A stretch of DNA of 64,000 bases from Candidatus Hydrogenedentota bacterium (GCA_029565395.1 JAKQOG010000189.1:1-64000); one strand, 5' to 3'. Counted from the first letter of the stretch, positions 44,389 through 52,957 are shown. Numbers and translations are program-made. Notes: generated from the letters alone by a model not told the origin.

Positions 44389-45557
44389 ACCCAATCGCCG
44401 GAAACACGGAGTTTCGTTCACTGCCAGTGGCGGAGATGGAAGCTCAATTGAAGCGTTTTGAAGATCGTGTCAATGAGGCGCAACGGGCCAATCCCACTAC
44501 CAAACACTGGGTCAAGGAGGCCATTCACCGCCGTGGCACAGGCCGATGCCCGGTGCGTATAAAGCGGCTTTCCCTGGATGTCATATTGAGATATGGCGAC
44601 GCCTTGGCGGAGTTGTTCTGCTCCTATCCGGACGATGTGGTGGCGGTCATCCCCTATGACATCACCATTGGGTATCAGCCCCCGCAAAAGAGTCCGCGCA
44701 TCAATCCGGTCGAGGTACTCATGCAAGATGCGGAGTGGCTGGATGAATGGGGCACGCGCTGGGGACATGCCTTTGCCGGAGTGGGCGCCACGCCGGTGGA
44801 TCACCCCATCAAGGAGTGGTCCATGCTGCCGGATTACCTGCGGCACATGGTCCCCGACCCAAATCTTCCGGGCCGCATGGACTCGGCCATGGAAGCGCTG
44901 ATTATGCATGGGGAATCGAAATATTGCTATGGCATCATTCATCTTGCCCTGTTTGAACGCCTCCATTCGCTGCGCGGCATGGAGAACGTCTTTACGGATT
45001 TCTGCACCAATGAATCCGAGATTCGGAAACTGCTGGACGTGTTGCAAGGCTATTTGATCGCAATGGTGCGGCGCTGGGCCTCGCTGGGCGCGGATGCCGT
45101 GTTTATGACGGACGATTGGGGTTCACAGACCGGTCTGATGATCTCTCCCGCGCTTTGGAGAAGCCTTTTTCAGCCCTATTACAAAAAAGTCTTCAAGGAA
45201 ATCCACCAACTCGGCATGGATGTGATTTTTCACAGTTGCGGAAATGTCACCTCAATTGTCGGAGACTTGATTGACATCGGACTGGACGTGCTGGACCCGG
45301 TGCAACCGGGTGCCATGGATATGGACTATCTTGCCCGGGAATTCGGCGGCAAACTCGCCTTCAGCGGCGCGGTGGATATTCAGGATCTGTTGTGTTTGGG
45401 AACGCCACAGCGAGTTAAGGACGAAGTCCGGCGGATTATCGAGACGTTAGGCAAACCTTTTGGCGGTTCCTTGATCCTGGGACCGGCCAACGTCATCACC
45501 CCGGATACGCCCTTCGAAAACCTGGTGGCGCTCTTCGAAGCCGCCCATGAAGCATAA
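44385..45557 (+). CDS. Uroporphyrinogen decarboxylase (UroD/MtaA)-family protein
   Basis: A 390-residue TIM-barrel protein of the UroD family. The Zn-type HSCGN motif (VIFHSCGNVTSIVGD) appears at about 282, but the later Cys of MtaA-type methyltransferases is replaced in GPANVITPDTP. The ATG at 44385 follows AAGGAG by seven bases and overlaps the aldolase stop; an earlier ATG at 44328 lies inside the aldolase gene. Such proteins occur often in sugar-acid clusters of related phyla but their reaction is unknown. Heme synthesis is unlikely given the neighbours. Confidence 0.82.
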   Translation: MNPIAGNTEFRSLPVAEMEAQLKRFEDRVNEAQRANPTTKHWVKEAIHRRGTGRCPVRIKRLSLDVILRYGDALAELFCSYPDDVVAVIPYDITIGYQPPQKSPRINPVEVLMQDAEWLDEWGTRWGHAFAGVGATPVDHPIKEWSMLPDYLRHMVPDPNLPGRMDSAMEALIMHGESKYCYGIIHLALFERLHSLRGMENVFTDFCTNESEIRKLLDVLQGYLIAMVRRWASLGADAVFMTDDWGSQTGLMISPALWRSLFQPYYKKVFKEIHQLGMDVIFHSCGNVTSIVGDLIDIGLDVLDPVQPGAMDMDYLAREFGGKLAFSGAVDIQDLLCLGTPQRVKDEVRRIIETLGKPFGGSLILGPANVITPDTPFENLVALFEAAHEA

Positions 45558-45562
45558 GAAGG

Positions 45563-46606
45563 ATGAATACTATCGTGAAGACTGTTTCCTCGGACGAACT
45601 AAGAGCATTGACTGCGCGAATTTTCCACGCGCGCGGCGTGAGTGAACGCGACAGCGGCATTATCGCGGATTCCCTGGTGCATGCCAATCTTCGCGGCGTC
45701 GATTCCCATGGGGTGATGCGCGTCGCCCATTATGTCCGCCGGCTGGAACTGGGTTCCATCAACCCCAAGCCGGATACGGGTATTACACGAACCGGACCCG
45801 CCACCGCCATGGTGGATGGCGATAATGGCTTCGGCCATGTGACGAATTGGGACGCAATGGAGCTTGCCATCAACATGGCACGGGAAACCGGGGTGGGCCT
45901 AGTCGGCGTGCAACACAGCAATCATTGCGGGGCCTTGTCCTTTTTCGCGTATCGGGCTATTGAAGCGAACATGGCCGGGCTTGTTCTGACGCAGACTGAT
46001 AAGGGGGTGGTGCCCGTGGGAGGACGAAAACCGTTCTGTGGCTCGAATCCGTTGTGTTTGGCGGCGCCTTCGGCCTCAGGCATGCCGATTGTCCTCGATA
46101 TGGCGACAAGCACCGTGGCGGGCGGACATGTATATAAAGCGCGCGCGGAAAACAGGTCCATTCCTTCCACGTGGGCCGTGGACGAAGAAGGACAACCCGC
46201 CACCGACCCACACAAGGCCGTATATTGGACGCCCGCGGCGGGCGCGAAAGGATATGGGCTGGGCGTGATGATCGATGTATTGACCGGCATTCTGTGTGGC
46301 GGCGATTTCGGCCCGCATATATTGCCCATGTACGATCAAATCGAGAAGACCCGCAATCTGTGCCATCTGGTGGGAGCATTGGATATTGGACGATTTGCCG
46401 GCGCTTCCACATTCCTGCCGCAGGCCGCAGCCATGATCAATGAACTTCATCAGGCGCCCACGATGTCCGGGGTGGAACAAGTATTGGTTCCGGGTGAACC
46501 CGAACATCTTAAAACGATTGAACGAACACGCACGGGTATTCCCTTGACGGATCAAGTCTGGGAGGAATTACAGTCCCTGGCTGCTCCGGGAAAATCCGGC
46601 GATTAA
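45563..46606 (+). CDS. Malate/L-lactate dehydrogenase-family (Ldh_2) oxidoreductase
   Basis: A 347-residue NAD(P)-dependent oxidoreductase of the Ldh_2 type. Signatures are ANLRGVDSHGVMRVAHYVRR at about 35-54 and VQHSNHCGALSFFAY at about 115, with the catalytic His. Known members act on malate, lactate, ureidoglycolate and 2,3-diketogulonate, so a 2-oxo or 2-hydroxy sugar acid is likely here. It starts five bases after the UroD-like gene and is followed by a D-2-hydroxyacid dehydrogenase. Confidence 0.9.
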   Translation: MNTIVKTVSSDELRALTARIFHARGVSERDSGIIADSLVHANLRGVDSHGVMRVAHYVRRLELGSINPKPDTGITRTGPATAMVDGDNGFGHVTNWDAMELAINMARETGVGLVGVQHSNHCGALSFFAYRAIEANMAGLVLTQTDKGVVPVGGRKPFCGSNPLCLAAPSASGMPIVLDMATSTVAGGHVYKARAENRSIPSTWAVDEEGQPATDPHKAVYWTPAAGAKGYGLGVMIDVLTGILCGGDFGPHILPMYDQIEKTRNLCHLVGALDIGRFAGASTFLPQAAAMINELHQAPTMSGVEQVLVPGEPEHLKTIERTRTGIPLTDQVWEELQSLAAPGKSGD

Positions 46607-46627
46607 CGATGTAACAGGAGAAAATAC

Positions 46628-47584
46628 ATGCCCAAAGTCATTATCACCGATCACGGTTTTCCAAACATAGAACCGGAACGCGCGGCTATTGAAACTGCCG
46701 GATTTGAGATCGAAGCCATTCAACCCATCTGCAAGACCGAAGACGATGTAATTCGGACCTGCGGCGAGGCGGACGTATTGCTGGTACAATGGGCGCCGAT
46801 CACCCGCCGTGTGCTGGAAGCGCTGCCGAAAGTGCGGTGTATCGTGCGCTATGGGGTCGGCGTAAATAACTTCGATTTGCCCGCCGCGAAAGACCTGGGC
46901 GTTTGCGCCGCGAACGTCCCGGACTATTGCGTCGAGGAAGTGTCCGATCATGCCATGGCGTTGTTGCTCGCACTGTGCCGGCGCATCCCGCAGGACCATC
47001 AGCAGATTGTTCAGGGAAAATGGGGCGTTAATCCGTTCCGCCCAATTCTGGCCTGCTCCGATATGACGCTGGGGCTGGTCAGTTTTGGACGCATTGCGCG
47101 GCGCGTGGCGAAAAAGGCGCAGGCATTTGGCTTCTCGGTCATTGCATATGATCCGCTGGCCGCTTCTTCCCTGTTCACGGAGCACCAGGTGGAATCCGTT
47201 GATTTGGACACCCTGTTCCGGCGCTCGGATGTCATATCCCTGCACTGTCCGCTGGTGCCTGAAACAACGCAATTGATCAACAAGACAACCATCGAAAAAA
47301 TGAAGCCCGGTGTTATCGTGATCAACACCTCGCGGGGGCCGGTGGTCAATGAAAAGGACCTGATAGACGCCTTGAAGTCCGGAAAAATCAACGGTGCGGG
47401 TCTGGATGTGTTTGAAGAAGAACCGCTTCCGGCCGGAAGTCCGTTGCGTTCTTTCCCGAATGTGCTGATGACGAGTCATGCTGCTTCCGTTTCGGAGAAA
47501 GCCGTGGAAGCGTTGCAGCGGAAGGCCGGTGAAGCCGCGCGGGATTTCCTGTTGGGCAAGGATCCGGCTTCTCGTTTGGTGTAA
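46628..47584 (+). CDS. D-2-hydroxyacid dehydrogenase
   Basis: A 318-residue paralogue of the enzyme at 36856. Catalytic Arg (NTSRGPVV), Glu (VFEEEPL) and His (TSHAASVSE) are intact. The nucleotide motif is degenerate: LGLVSFGRIARRVA has Ser and Ala in place of the first and third Gly of GxGxxG. AGGAG precedes the ATG. It probably oxidises or reduces a 2-hydroxy/2-oxo acid of the pathway. Confidence 0.88.
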   Translation: MPKVIITDHGFPNIEPERAAIETAGFEIEAIQPICKTEDDVIRTCGEADVLLVQWAPITRRVLEALPKVRCIVRYGVGVNNFDLPAAKDLGVCAANVPDYCVEEVSDHAMALLLALCRRIPQDHQQIVQGKWGVNPFRPILACSDMTLGLVSFGRIARRVAKKAQAFGFSVIAYDPLAASSLFTEHQVESVDLDTLFRRSDVISLHCPLVPETTQLINKTTIEKMKPGVIVINTSRGPVVNEKDLIDALKSGKINGAGLDVFEEEPLPAGSPLRSFPNVLMTSHAASVSEKAVEALQRKAGEAARDFLLGKDPASRLV

Positions 47585-47617
47585 ACCTGAATTTTCAAAA
47601 AAAGAGGAGAACAACTC

Positions 47618-48412
47618 ATGAAATTAGTGCGATTTATCAGTGCAGGTCACCCCGAAGGCGTGTGCGGGATGGTGGAAGATTCCGGGGCCATTCGCGTCAT
47701 CAAGGGCACTGTCTTGGAGCCGGGAGACGCCACCGGCGAGGTGTTGAAGGAAACCGATATTCAGCGGTACCTCCCGCCCGTGGATCCGCCGAATATTCTC
47801 GCGCTCGGCCGCAATTACCGCGAACATGCCGCGGAAACGGATGACACCTTGCCGACGGCCCCGCTGATGTTCATTAAAGCCACTTCCGCCCTGATAGCCC
47901 ACGGCGATGACATCATCATTCCCGCCGCCGCGCCGGATCAGGTGGATTATGAGGCGGAACTGGTGGCCATCATCGGTAAAAAAGCCAAGAATGTACCATT
48001 GGATAAAGCGTTGGACTATGTGGCGGGGTACACGTGCGGGCATGATGTCTCGGCGCGGGATTGTCAGCAAAAAGACGGTCAATGGGCGCGCGCCAAGAGT
48101 TTTGACACGTTTGCGCCCATGGGACCCTATGTCGTGACGGATCTCGATCCCAGTGATGTCCGGATTCGCATGCGCGTGAATGGTGAAACCGTCCAAAATC
48201 AATCCACCAAGGACTTGGTCTTTGATGTCCCGTATCTCATCCATTATCTTAGCCGCTCACTGACCCTCCTGCCGGGCACCGCCATCTATACGGGCACCCC
48301 CAGCGGCGTCGGGATTGCGCGCAAACCGCCTCTGCTGCTCAAACCCGGCGATGTGTGCGAAGTGGATATAGAAGGCATCGGCGTCCTGCGCAACCGCGTG
48401 GTGGCCGAATAA
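47618..48412 (+). CDS. Fumarylacetoacetate hydrolase (FAH)-family protein
   Basis: A 264-residue FAH-family enzyme. Metal ligands are in YEAELVAIIGKKAKN at about 110 (Glu-x-Glu) and GHDVSARDCQQ at about 143; the substrate loop LALGRNYREHAAE is at about 62. Relatives cleave 2,4-diketo-3-deoxy sugar acids such as diketo-fuconate or hydrate 2-oxo acids. The placement between hydroxyacid dehydrogenases and the UlaG-like gene fits such a role. GAGGAG precedes the ATG. Confidence 0.9.
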   Translation: MKLVRFISAGHPEGVCGMVEDSGAIRVIKGTVLEPGDATGEVLKETDIQRYLPPVDPPNILALGRNYREHAAETDDTLPTAPLMFIKATSALIAHGDDIIIPAAAPDQVDYEAELVAIIGKKAKNVPLDKALDYVAGYTCGHDVSARDCQQKDGQWARAKSFDTFAPMGPYVVTDLDPSDVRIRMRVNGETVQNQSTKDLVFDVPYLIHYLSRSLTLLPGTAIYTGTPSGVGIARKPPLLLKPGDVCEVDIEGIGVLRNRVVAE

Positions 48413-48430
48413 CGTTTCCAGGATTGCACC

Positions 48431-49225
48431 ATGCACTCATTGGCTTCCGACATTCAGCGTATCCGCGTTCCGAAAGGCGCTGTGGCCCTGTGGTGGCTCG
48501 CACAGGCCGGTTTTGTCTTTAAAACCGTGCGATCCACTGTCCTCTATTTGGACCCCTACTTATCCGATGTGGTGGAGAAAGCCTTCGGATTCAAACGGCT
48601 GGCGCTTGCGCCCATCGATGCGGAGGCGGTCCAGGCGGACTGGCTGATAAGTTCTCATGAGCACCTTGATCATTTGGATACGGACGCGTTGCCGGTCATC
48701 GCGCGGAACAATCCCGGCTGCCGTTTTGCCGGGTCGGAATCCTGCATGCCCGAATATGACAAAATAGGCATTCCCGCGGATAAACAACTTCTGCTGAAGC
48801 CGGAAGAAACCTATGAACTCAGCGATGTGCGGATTATGACGGCGCGTGCGGACCATGGAACATTGTCTCCCTCGGCGTTGTCTTTGTTGTTGGACTTTGG
48901 CGAGGTGCGCGTTATGTTCACGGGCGATACGGCGCTGAACATACCCTGGATGCAGCCGTTGATCGATCAAAAACCGGATATTTTAGTGCCGTGTATCAAT
49001 GGGCGTTTCGGAAATCTGAATCCTGAAGAGGCCGCGGAACTCACGGCGTTGGTAAAGCCCCGCGCGGTGACGCCCTGTCACTTTTGGATGTTTAAGGAAC
49101 ACAATGGCGATCCCGAGGCGTTTGTGCAGGCCTGCGTAAGCAGGTGTCCGGAAGTGCCGGTCTGGTTGTTGCGGCCGGGCGAAGGATTTATCTGCACAAA
49201 ACGCTCGATTGAAGTACTTTTGTGA
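48431..49225 (+). CDS. UlaG-like metallo-beta-lactamase-fold hydrolase
   Basis: A 264-residue MBL-fold protein. The metal motif SSHEHLDHLD (HxHxDH) is at about 76-85, with ARADHGTL and TGDTALNI further on. The sequence resembles UlaG, the L-ascorbate-6-phosphate lactonase, so a lactone ring opening is plausible. CAGGA lies before the ATG. It ends 22 bases before the E1 beta start. Confidence 0.85.
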   Translation: MHSLASDIQRIRVPKGAVALWWLAQAGFVFKTVRSTVLYLDPYLSDVVEKAFGFKRLALAPIDAEAVQADWLISSHEHLDHLDTDALPVIARNNPGCRFAGSESCMPEYDKIGIPADKQLLLKPEETYELSDVRIMTARADHGTLSPSALSLLLDFGEVRVMFTGDTALNIPWMQPLIDQKPDILVPCINGRFGNLNPEEAAELTALVKPRAVTPCHFWMFKEHNGDPEAFVQACVSRCPEVPVWLLRPGEGFICTKRSIEVLL

Positions 49226-49247
49226 AGTTTGGATGAAGGAAAAAAGT

Positions 49248-50228
49248 ATGGCGAGAAGAATTCGTTTTGTGGAAGCCCTGCGCGAAGGCATGCGGCAGGA
49301 GATGGAGCGCGACCCCTCCGTCTTTGTCATGGGCGAAGGCGTGGGGCCGCATGGAAGCTGTTTCAAGCAGACGGAGAACTTTACCAACTTGTTCGGCATT
49401 GACCGATCCCGCGATACGCCCATTTCCGAGTTGGCGATTGCAGGCGCGGCCGCAGGCGCCGCCATGATGGGCATGCGCCCCATCGCGGACCTGATGTGGA
49501 TCGATTTCTCCATGCTGGCCATGGACCAGATCTGCAATCAGGCGGCGAAACTGCCGTATATCTCGAACGGGCAGGTCAAAACGCCGGTGGTGTACCGCAT
49601 GACCACCGGAAAATCCAAGTCGAATGCAGCCCATCACTCCGGCTCGTTTTATTCTTGGTTCATCAATACCCCCGGACTGAAAGTAGTGGTGCCCAGCACG
49701 CCCTACGACGCAAAAGGGCTGATTATCTCCGCCATCCGGGATGATGGCCCAGTAATTTACCTGGAGCATAAATTATTGCTGAATAATCGGGGAGAAGTGC
49801 CGGAAGAGCCGTATGAAATCCCTCTGGGCGTCGCGGATATCAAGCGCGAAGGAACCGACCTCACCGTCGTGGCCACGGGCGCCATGACGGTATTCACAAT
49901 GACCGCCGCGCAAAAACTGGAAAAGGAAGGCGTCTCCATCGAGATTATTGATCCGCGGACGCTGATGCCCTACGACAAGGACACCATCCTGGCGTCGGTC
50001 CGCAAGACCGGACGGCTCCTCGCCGTGGATGAGGGCTATCGATATTGCGGGTTCGGCTCGGAGATGGTGGCGATGACGGCGGAGAATGCATGGGACGCGT
50101 TGAAACAGCCGCCGCGTCAATTGACCACCATGCACACCACCATCCCTTTCAGTCCACCAATGGAAGATTATGTATTTCCCAACCCGGATCGCATCGCGGA
50201 CGCCGTCCGCTCGATGATGCAGTCATAA
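49248..50228 (+). CDS. 2-oxoacid dehydrogenase E1 beta subunit
   Basis: A 326-residue E1 beta subunit of the pyruvate/acetoin/branched-chain type. Typical stretches are FVEALREGMRQEMERDPSVF at the start, DTPISELAIAGAAAGAAMMG at about 65 and the C-terminal transketolase-C region EIIDPRTLMPYDKDTIL. The ATG at 49248 is after AAGGA; the upstream ATG at 49209 overlaps the previous gene. It partners with the E1 alpha gene 19 bases downstream to decarboxylate a 2-oxo acid with thiamine diphosphate. No E2 catalytic gene is seen in the window. Confidence 0.92.
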   Translation: MARRIRFVEALREGMRQEMERDPSVFVMGEGVGPHGSCFKQTENFTNLFGIDRSRDTPISELAIAGAAAGAAMMGMRPIADLMWIDFSMLAMDQICNQAAKLPYISNGQVKTPVVYRMTTGKSKSNAAHHSGSFYSWFINTPGLKVVVPSTPYDAKGLIISAIRDDGPVIYLEHKLLLNNRGEVPEEPYEIPLGVADIKREGTDLTVVATGAMTVFTMTAAQKLEKEGVSIEIIDPRTLMPYDKDTILASVRKTGRLLAVDEGYRYCGFGSEMVAMTAENAWDALKQPPRQLTTMHTTIPFSPPMEDYVFPNPDRIADAVRSMMQS

Positions 50229-50247
50229 CACACAGGAGTTTGATGAA

Positions 50248-51207
50248 ATGGATACGATTACTCAAATACGCCTCCTGGAAACCATGCTGCGCGTTCGCAA
50301 GGCGGAATTGCAGCTTGCGATCATGTATAAAAACGGCAAGGTCCCATGTGCGGCCCATCTATACGAAGGCCAGGAAGCCATTGCGGCAGGAATATGTGAT
50401 CATCTGCGTCATGATGACTGCATCACCAGCACCCACCGCGGCCATGGCCATTGCATCGCCAAAGGCATGCCCATCAAGAAAATGATTGCCGAGGTGAGCG
50501 CCAAAAAAACTGGTTGCTGCGGAGGAAAAGGCGGTACCATGCACCTGTTCATGCCGGAAGTCGGCGTTATGGGCACCGTGGGCATCGTCGGCGGCGGTAT
50601 TCCGATTGCCACCGGAATCGGCCTCGCGATGAAAATGCAGAATACAGACCGGGTCGCCGTCAGTTTCTTCGGCGACGGGGCCGCCAACAACGGCTCGTTC
50701 CACGAAAGCTTGAATTTGGCCGCCTTGTGGAAACTGCCGGTCATCTACATTTGCGAAAATAACCTTTATGCAACGTCCGTGGCGGTATGGCGCAGCACCC
50801 CGATTCCCGACATTGGCATACGCGGCAGTGCTTATGGCATGCCCGGCGTGACCGTAGACGGCAATCACGTGGATGAAGTGTACGCGGCCATGGAAACCGC
50901 CGTGGCCCGCGGGCGCGCCGGAGAAGGCCCCACGCTCATCGAATGTAAAACCTACCGGATTCGCGGGCATTTTGAGGGCGACGACGCATTCTACCGCACC
51001 AAGGAAGAAGTGGCGGAAGCGCGCAAACGCGATCCGATCGATTATTGGAAAGCACATCTGATCGCCAACGGTGCGATCACGGAAGAAACGTTTGAGGCAA
51101 TGTCCGCAAAAGCGGATGAAGAAGTGGCGGAAGCTGCCGCCTTCGCGGACGCCAGCCCGTATCCGGAACCGGAATCGGCGCTGCTACTTTCAGGTAACCC
51201 CGCGTGA
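50248..51207 (+). CDS. 2-oxoacid dehydrogenase E1 alpha subunit
   Basis: A 319-residue E1 alpha subunit. The thiamine-diphosphate motif is GDGAANNGSFHESLN at about 143-157, preceded by the THRGHGH and GKGGTMH loops, and YICENNLYATS follows. It resembles acetoin or pyruvate dehydrogenase E1 alpha. AGGAG precedes the ATG. It is followed after 34 bases by a free lipoyl-domain gene, so E1 can probably reductively acylate that domain. Confidence 0.93.
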   Translation: MDTITQIRLLETMLRVRKAELQLAIMYKNGKVPCAAHLYEGQEAIAAGICDHLRHDDCITSTHRGHGHCIAKGMPIKKMIAEVSAKKTGCCGGKGGTMHLFMPEVGVMGTVGIVGGGIPIATGIGLAMKMQNTDRVAVSFFGDGAANNGSFHESLNLAALWKLPVIYICENNLYATSVAVWRSTPIPDIGIRGSAYGMPGVTVDGNHVDEVYAAMETAVARGRAGEGPTLIECKTYRIRGHFEGDDAFYRTKEEVAEARKRDPIDYWKAHLIANGAITEETFEAMSAKADEEVAEAAAFADASPYPEPESALLLSGNPA

Positions 51208-51241
51208 GCCATCACGATTAACCAAACAGGAGAACAATATC

Positions 51242-51538
51242 ATGGCGCAGGTAGTTGTAATGCCCCGCATGGGACAAACGATGGAAGAGGGAACCATTGT
51301 TGAGTGGAAAAAGAATGAAGGTGACACGGTCACCCAAGGCGAGGTCCTGCTGACCATCCAATCCGATAAATCGGAGTTGGAAGTGGAATCGGACGTCTCG
51401 GGCGTGCTGGTGAAGATACTCGCCACGCCCGATAGCGGTGAAATCCCCTGCCTGGACCCCATCGCGGTCATCGGCGATCCCGGTGAAGAGGTGGATGTGG
51501 ATCAGGTGGTCAGTGATTTTCTGGCAAAACGAGGATAA
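51242..51538 (+). CDS. Free-standing lipoyl (biotinyl-lipoyl) domain protein
   Basis: A 98-residue lipoyl domain, with the Lys43 attachment site in LLTIQSDKSELEVESD. It resembles the N-terminal domain of E2 proteins but has no peripheral-subunit-binding or acyltransferase domain; the stop is real and a different gene follows. AGGAG precedes the ATG at 51242. Together with E1 beta and E1 alpha it gives a minimal E1-lipoyl unit. It may work with an E2/E3 encoded elsewhere or as a small acyl carrier. Confidence 0.9.
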   Translation: MAQVVVMPRMGQTMEEGTIVEWKKNEGDTVTQGEVLLTIQSDKSELEVESDVSGVLVKILATPDSGEIPCLDPIAVIGDPGEEVDVDQVVSDFLAKRG

Positions 51539-51544
51539 CATTTC

Positions 51545-52321
51545 ATGCAGGTCGATTTAACGAACCGGATCGCGATTGTGACCGGGGCGGCACAGGGCAT
51601 TGGCCGTTCCATCGCGCAGGCATTGACGCAAAACGGCGCCACGGTCATGCTCTCGGACATACAAGAGGAAAAGGGGCGCGCCACCGCCGAAGAACTCGGT
51701 CCAAACGCCGATTTCTTTACGTGCGATGTATCGGATGCCGAACAGGTGCGCGAACTTTTTGATACCGTTATCGAACGGCATGGCCGATTGGATATTGCGG
51801 TGAACAACGCCGGAATCAATACGGGACCGGAAAACCGGGTCACGATTGATCAATATCCCGATGAAATCTGGCACCGCATTATCAATGTGGATTTGAACGG
51901 CACTTTTTACTGCTGTAAAGCCGCCGCCGCCCAAATGATAAAACAACATTCCGGTTCAATCATAAATATCGCCTCCATCGCGGGTGTGGTGCCATTGCGC
52001 CTGCAAATTGGGTTTGTAGCCGCCAAAGCAGGCGTGATTAAGCTCACCGAGGCCATGGCCGCCGAATTGGGACCCATGGGCATCCGCGTGAATACCGTGT
52101 CGCCAGGATCAACCCTCGTGGAAGGCACCAAACAGCTTTTTTACAACAACAAGGAACTCGCGGAAAAACTGGCCTCGTTCATCCCCATGCGGCGTCCCGG
52201 AGAAACCAACGAAATCGCGGAAGCTGTGCTCTTTCTCGCCTCCGATGCCGCCTCCTACGTCAACGGCCACAACCTGGTTGTCGATGGCGGATGGGTCTGC
52301 GGGTTCTCCAGGGATTTTTAA
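51545..52321 (+). CDS. SDR-family protein with Phe in place of the catalytic Tyr
   Basis: A 258-residue SDR. The cofactor motif is VTGAAQGIGRSIA at 12-24, NNAG is at 87-90, and the catalytic Ser is in NIASIAGVV at about 144. The Tyr-x3-Lys motif reads FVAAK, so the catalytic Tyr is Phe157 while Lys161 stays. The rest of the family signature (AGVIKLTEAMAAELGPMGIR) is normal. This could mean changed or lost redox activity. The gene starts seven bases after the lipoyl gene and ends the cluster. Confidence 0.85.
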   Translation: MQVDLTNRIAIVTGAAQGIGRSIAQALTQNGATVMLSDIQEEKGRATAEELGPNADFFTCDVSDAEQVRELFDTVIERHGRLDIAVNNAGINTGPENRVTIDQYPDEIWHRIINVDLNGTFYCCKAAAAQMIKQHSGSIINIASIAGVVPLRLQIGFVAAKAGVIKLTEAMAAELGPMGIRVNTVSPGSTLVEGTKQLFYNNKELAEKLASFIPMRRPGETNEIAEAVLFLASDAASYVNGHNLVVDGGWVCGFSRDF

Positions 52322-52459
52322 GCGTGGAATAACTTCACAAGCCACCAATCCGGATATCTCACCATTTGTCGTGTACGTTTTCCATTGCGCACAATTGACC
52401 GCTGCTGGCGGCGATTCGCAGAAGAAAGAAAAATACAAAGCTGGGAGGGCGAAACTCCC

Positions 52460-52787
52460 GAGGCTGTCTGAGAATTGTAAAATCCCGTTTCAGGGAACGT
52501 GGAAATGATCCAACACTGGGTGTTAGTAAAAAGTATTCATCCCCACAGGGGATGGATAACTCAGCCCAGGATAAGCGAAGCGCCATCCTGGGTGTGTAGG
52601 ATTTCCCCATGGAGGATACTCTGAAAGAGTTATACAAAATATTTTATGAAACTCTTACAGAGTAACATCAATTGGGGTGGTCTTGCCTACCCAGGGTGGC
52701 GCTTCGCTTACCCTGGGCTGGGTTGTTGAATCCCATCGAGATATCGTTGCCTTTTCACGTAGTATTAAATAATTTTCAGACAGCCTC
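52460..52787. mobile_element. MITE-like element with 17-bp inverted ends and 4-bp target duplication
   Basis: A 328-bp non-coding element. The left end GAGGCTGTCTGAGAATT and right end AATTTTCAGACAGCCTC are inverted repeats with one mismatch. TCCC flanks both sides (52456-52459 and 52788-52791). The inside is a large imperfect palindrome. There is no transposase, so it would need a partner in trans. The inverted ends resemble those of known IS families, but I cannot assign one without a search. Split repeat plus direct duplication strongly support insertion. Confidence 0.8.
52535..52745. repeat. Large imperfect palindrome of two hairpin-repeat arms
   Basis: Two arms of about 95 bp face each other around a dyad at about 52640. 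Each arm carries a strong hairpin: CCCAGGAT...ATCCTGGG at 52565-52592 and CCCAGGGT...ACCCTGGG at 52690-52717. Near the centre, CTCTGAAAGAGTT (52619) pairs with AACTCTTACAGAG (52650). A single-arm copy lies outside the element at 53262-53358. Confidence 0.8.
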
Positions 52788-52844
52788 TCCCGCTGAGCCG
52801 TGAAACAAGATCGGGAGAAGTAAGGGCATATTCTGGATACGGTA

Positions 52845-52882
52845 TATTTTGTTCGACGGCTCAGCGGGAGCTTCGCCCTCCC
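52845..52882 (-). repeat. Dispersed GC-rich repeat, copy 3 (intact)
   Basis: In reverse it reads GGGAGGGCGAAGCTCCCGCT then GAGCCGTCGAACAAAATA. It is the intact reference for the split copy at 52443-52812. Confidence 0.88.
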
Positions 52883-52957
52883 GAACACGGTTACTATCTT
52901 TTCAGGAGAATAGCGACGAGGCAATGACAATTAAAAGATAATAAATCCCGGCTAAAG

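Larger units (their letters stand above)
52443..52812 (+). repeat. Dispersed GC-rich repeat, copy 2, split by the MITE-like element
   Basis: GGGAGGGCGAAACTCCC (52443-52459) and GCTGAGCCGTGAAACAAGAT (from 52792) are the two halves of one copy of the repeat seen intact at 42586 and 52845. Removing 52460-52787 and one TCCC restores it, differing from the intact copy at only a few positions. Confidence 0.85.

Noticed and set aside
52655..52930. Minus-strand 91-codon open frame
   Set aside because: It crosses the right end of the MITE-like element and two repeats; the sequence is explained by those repeats.
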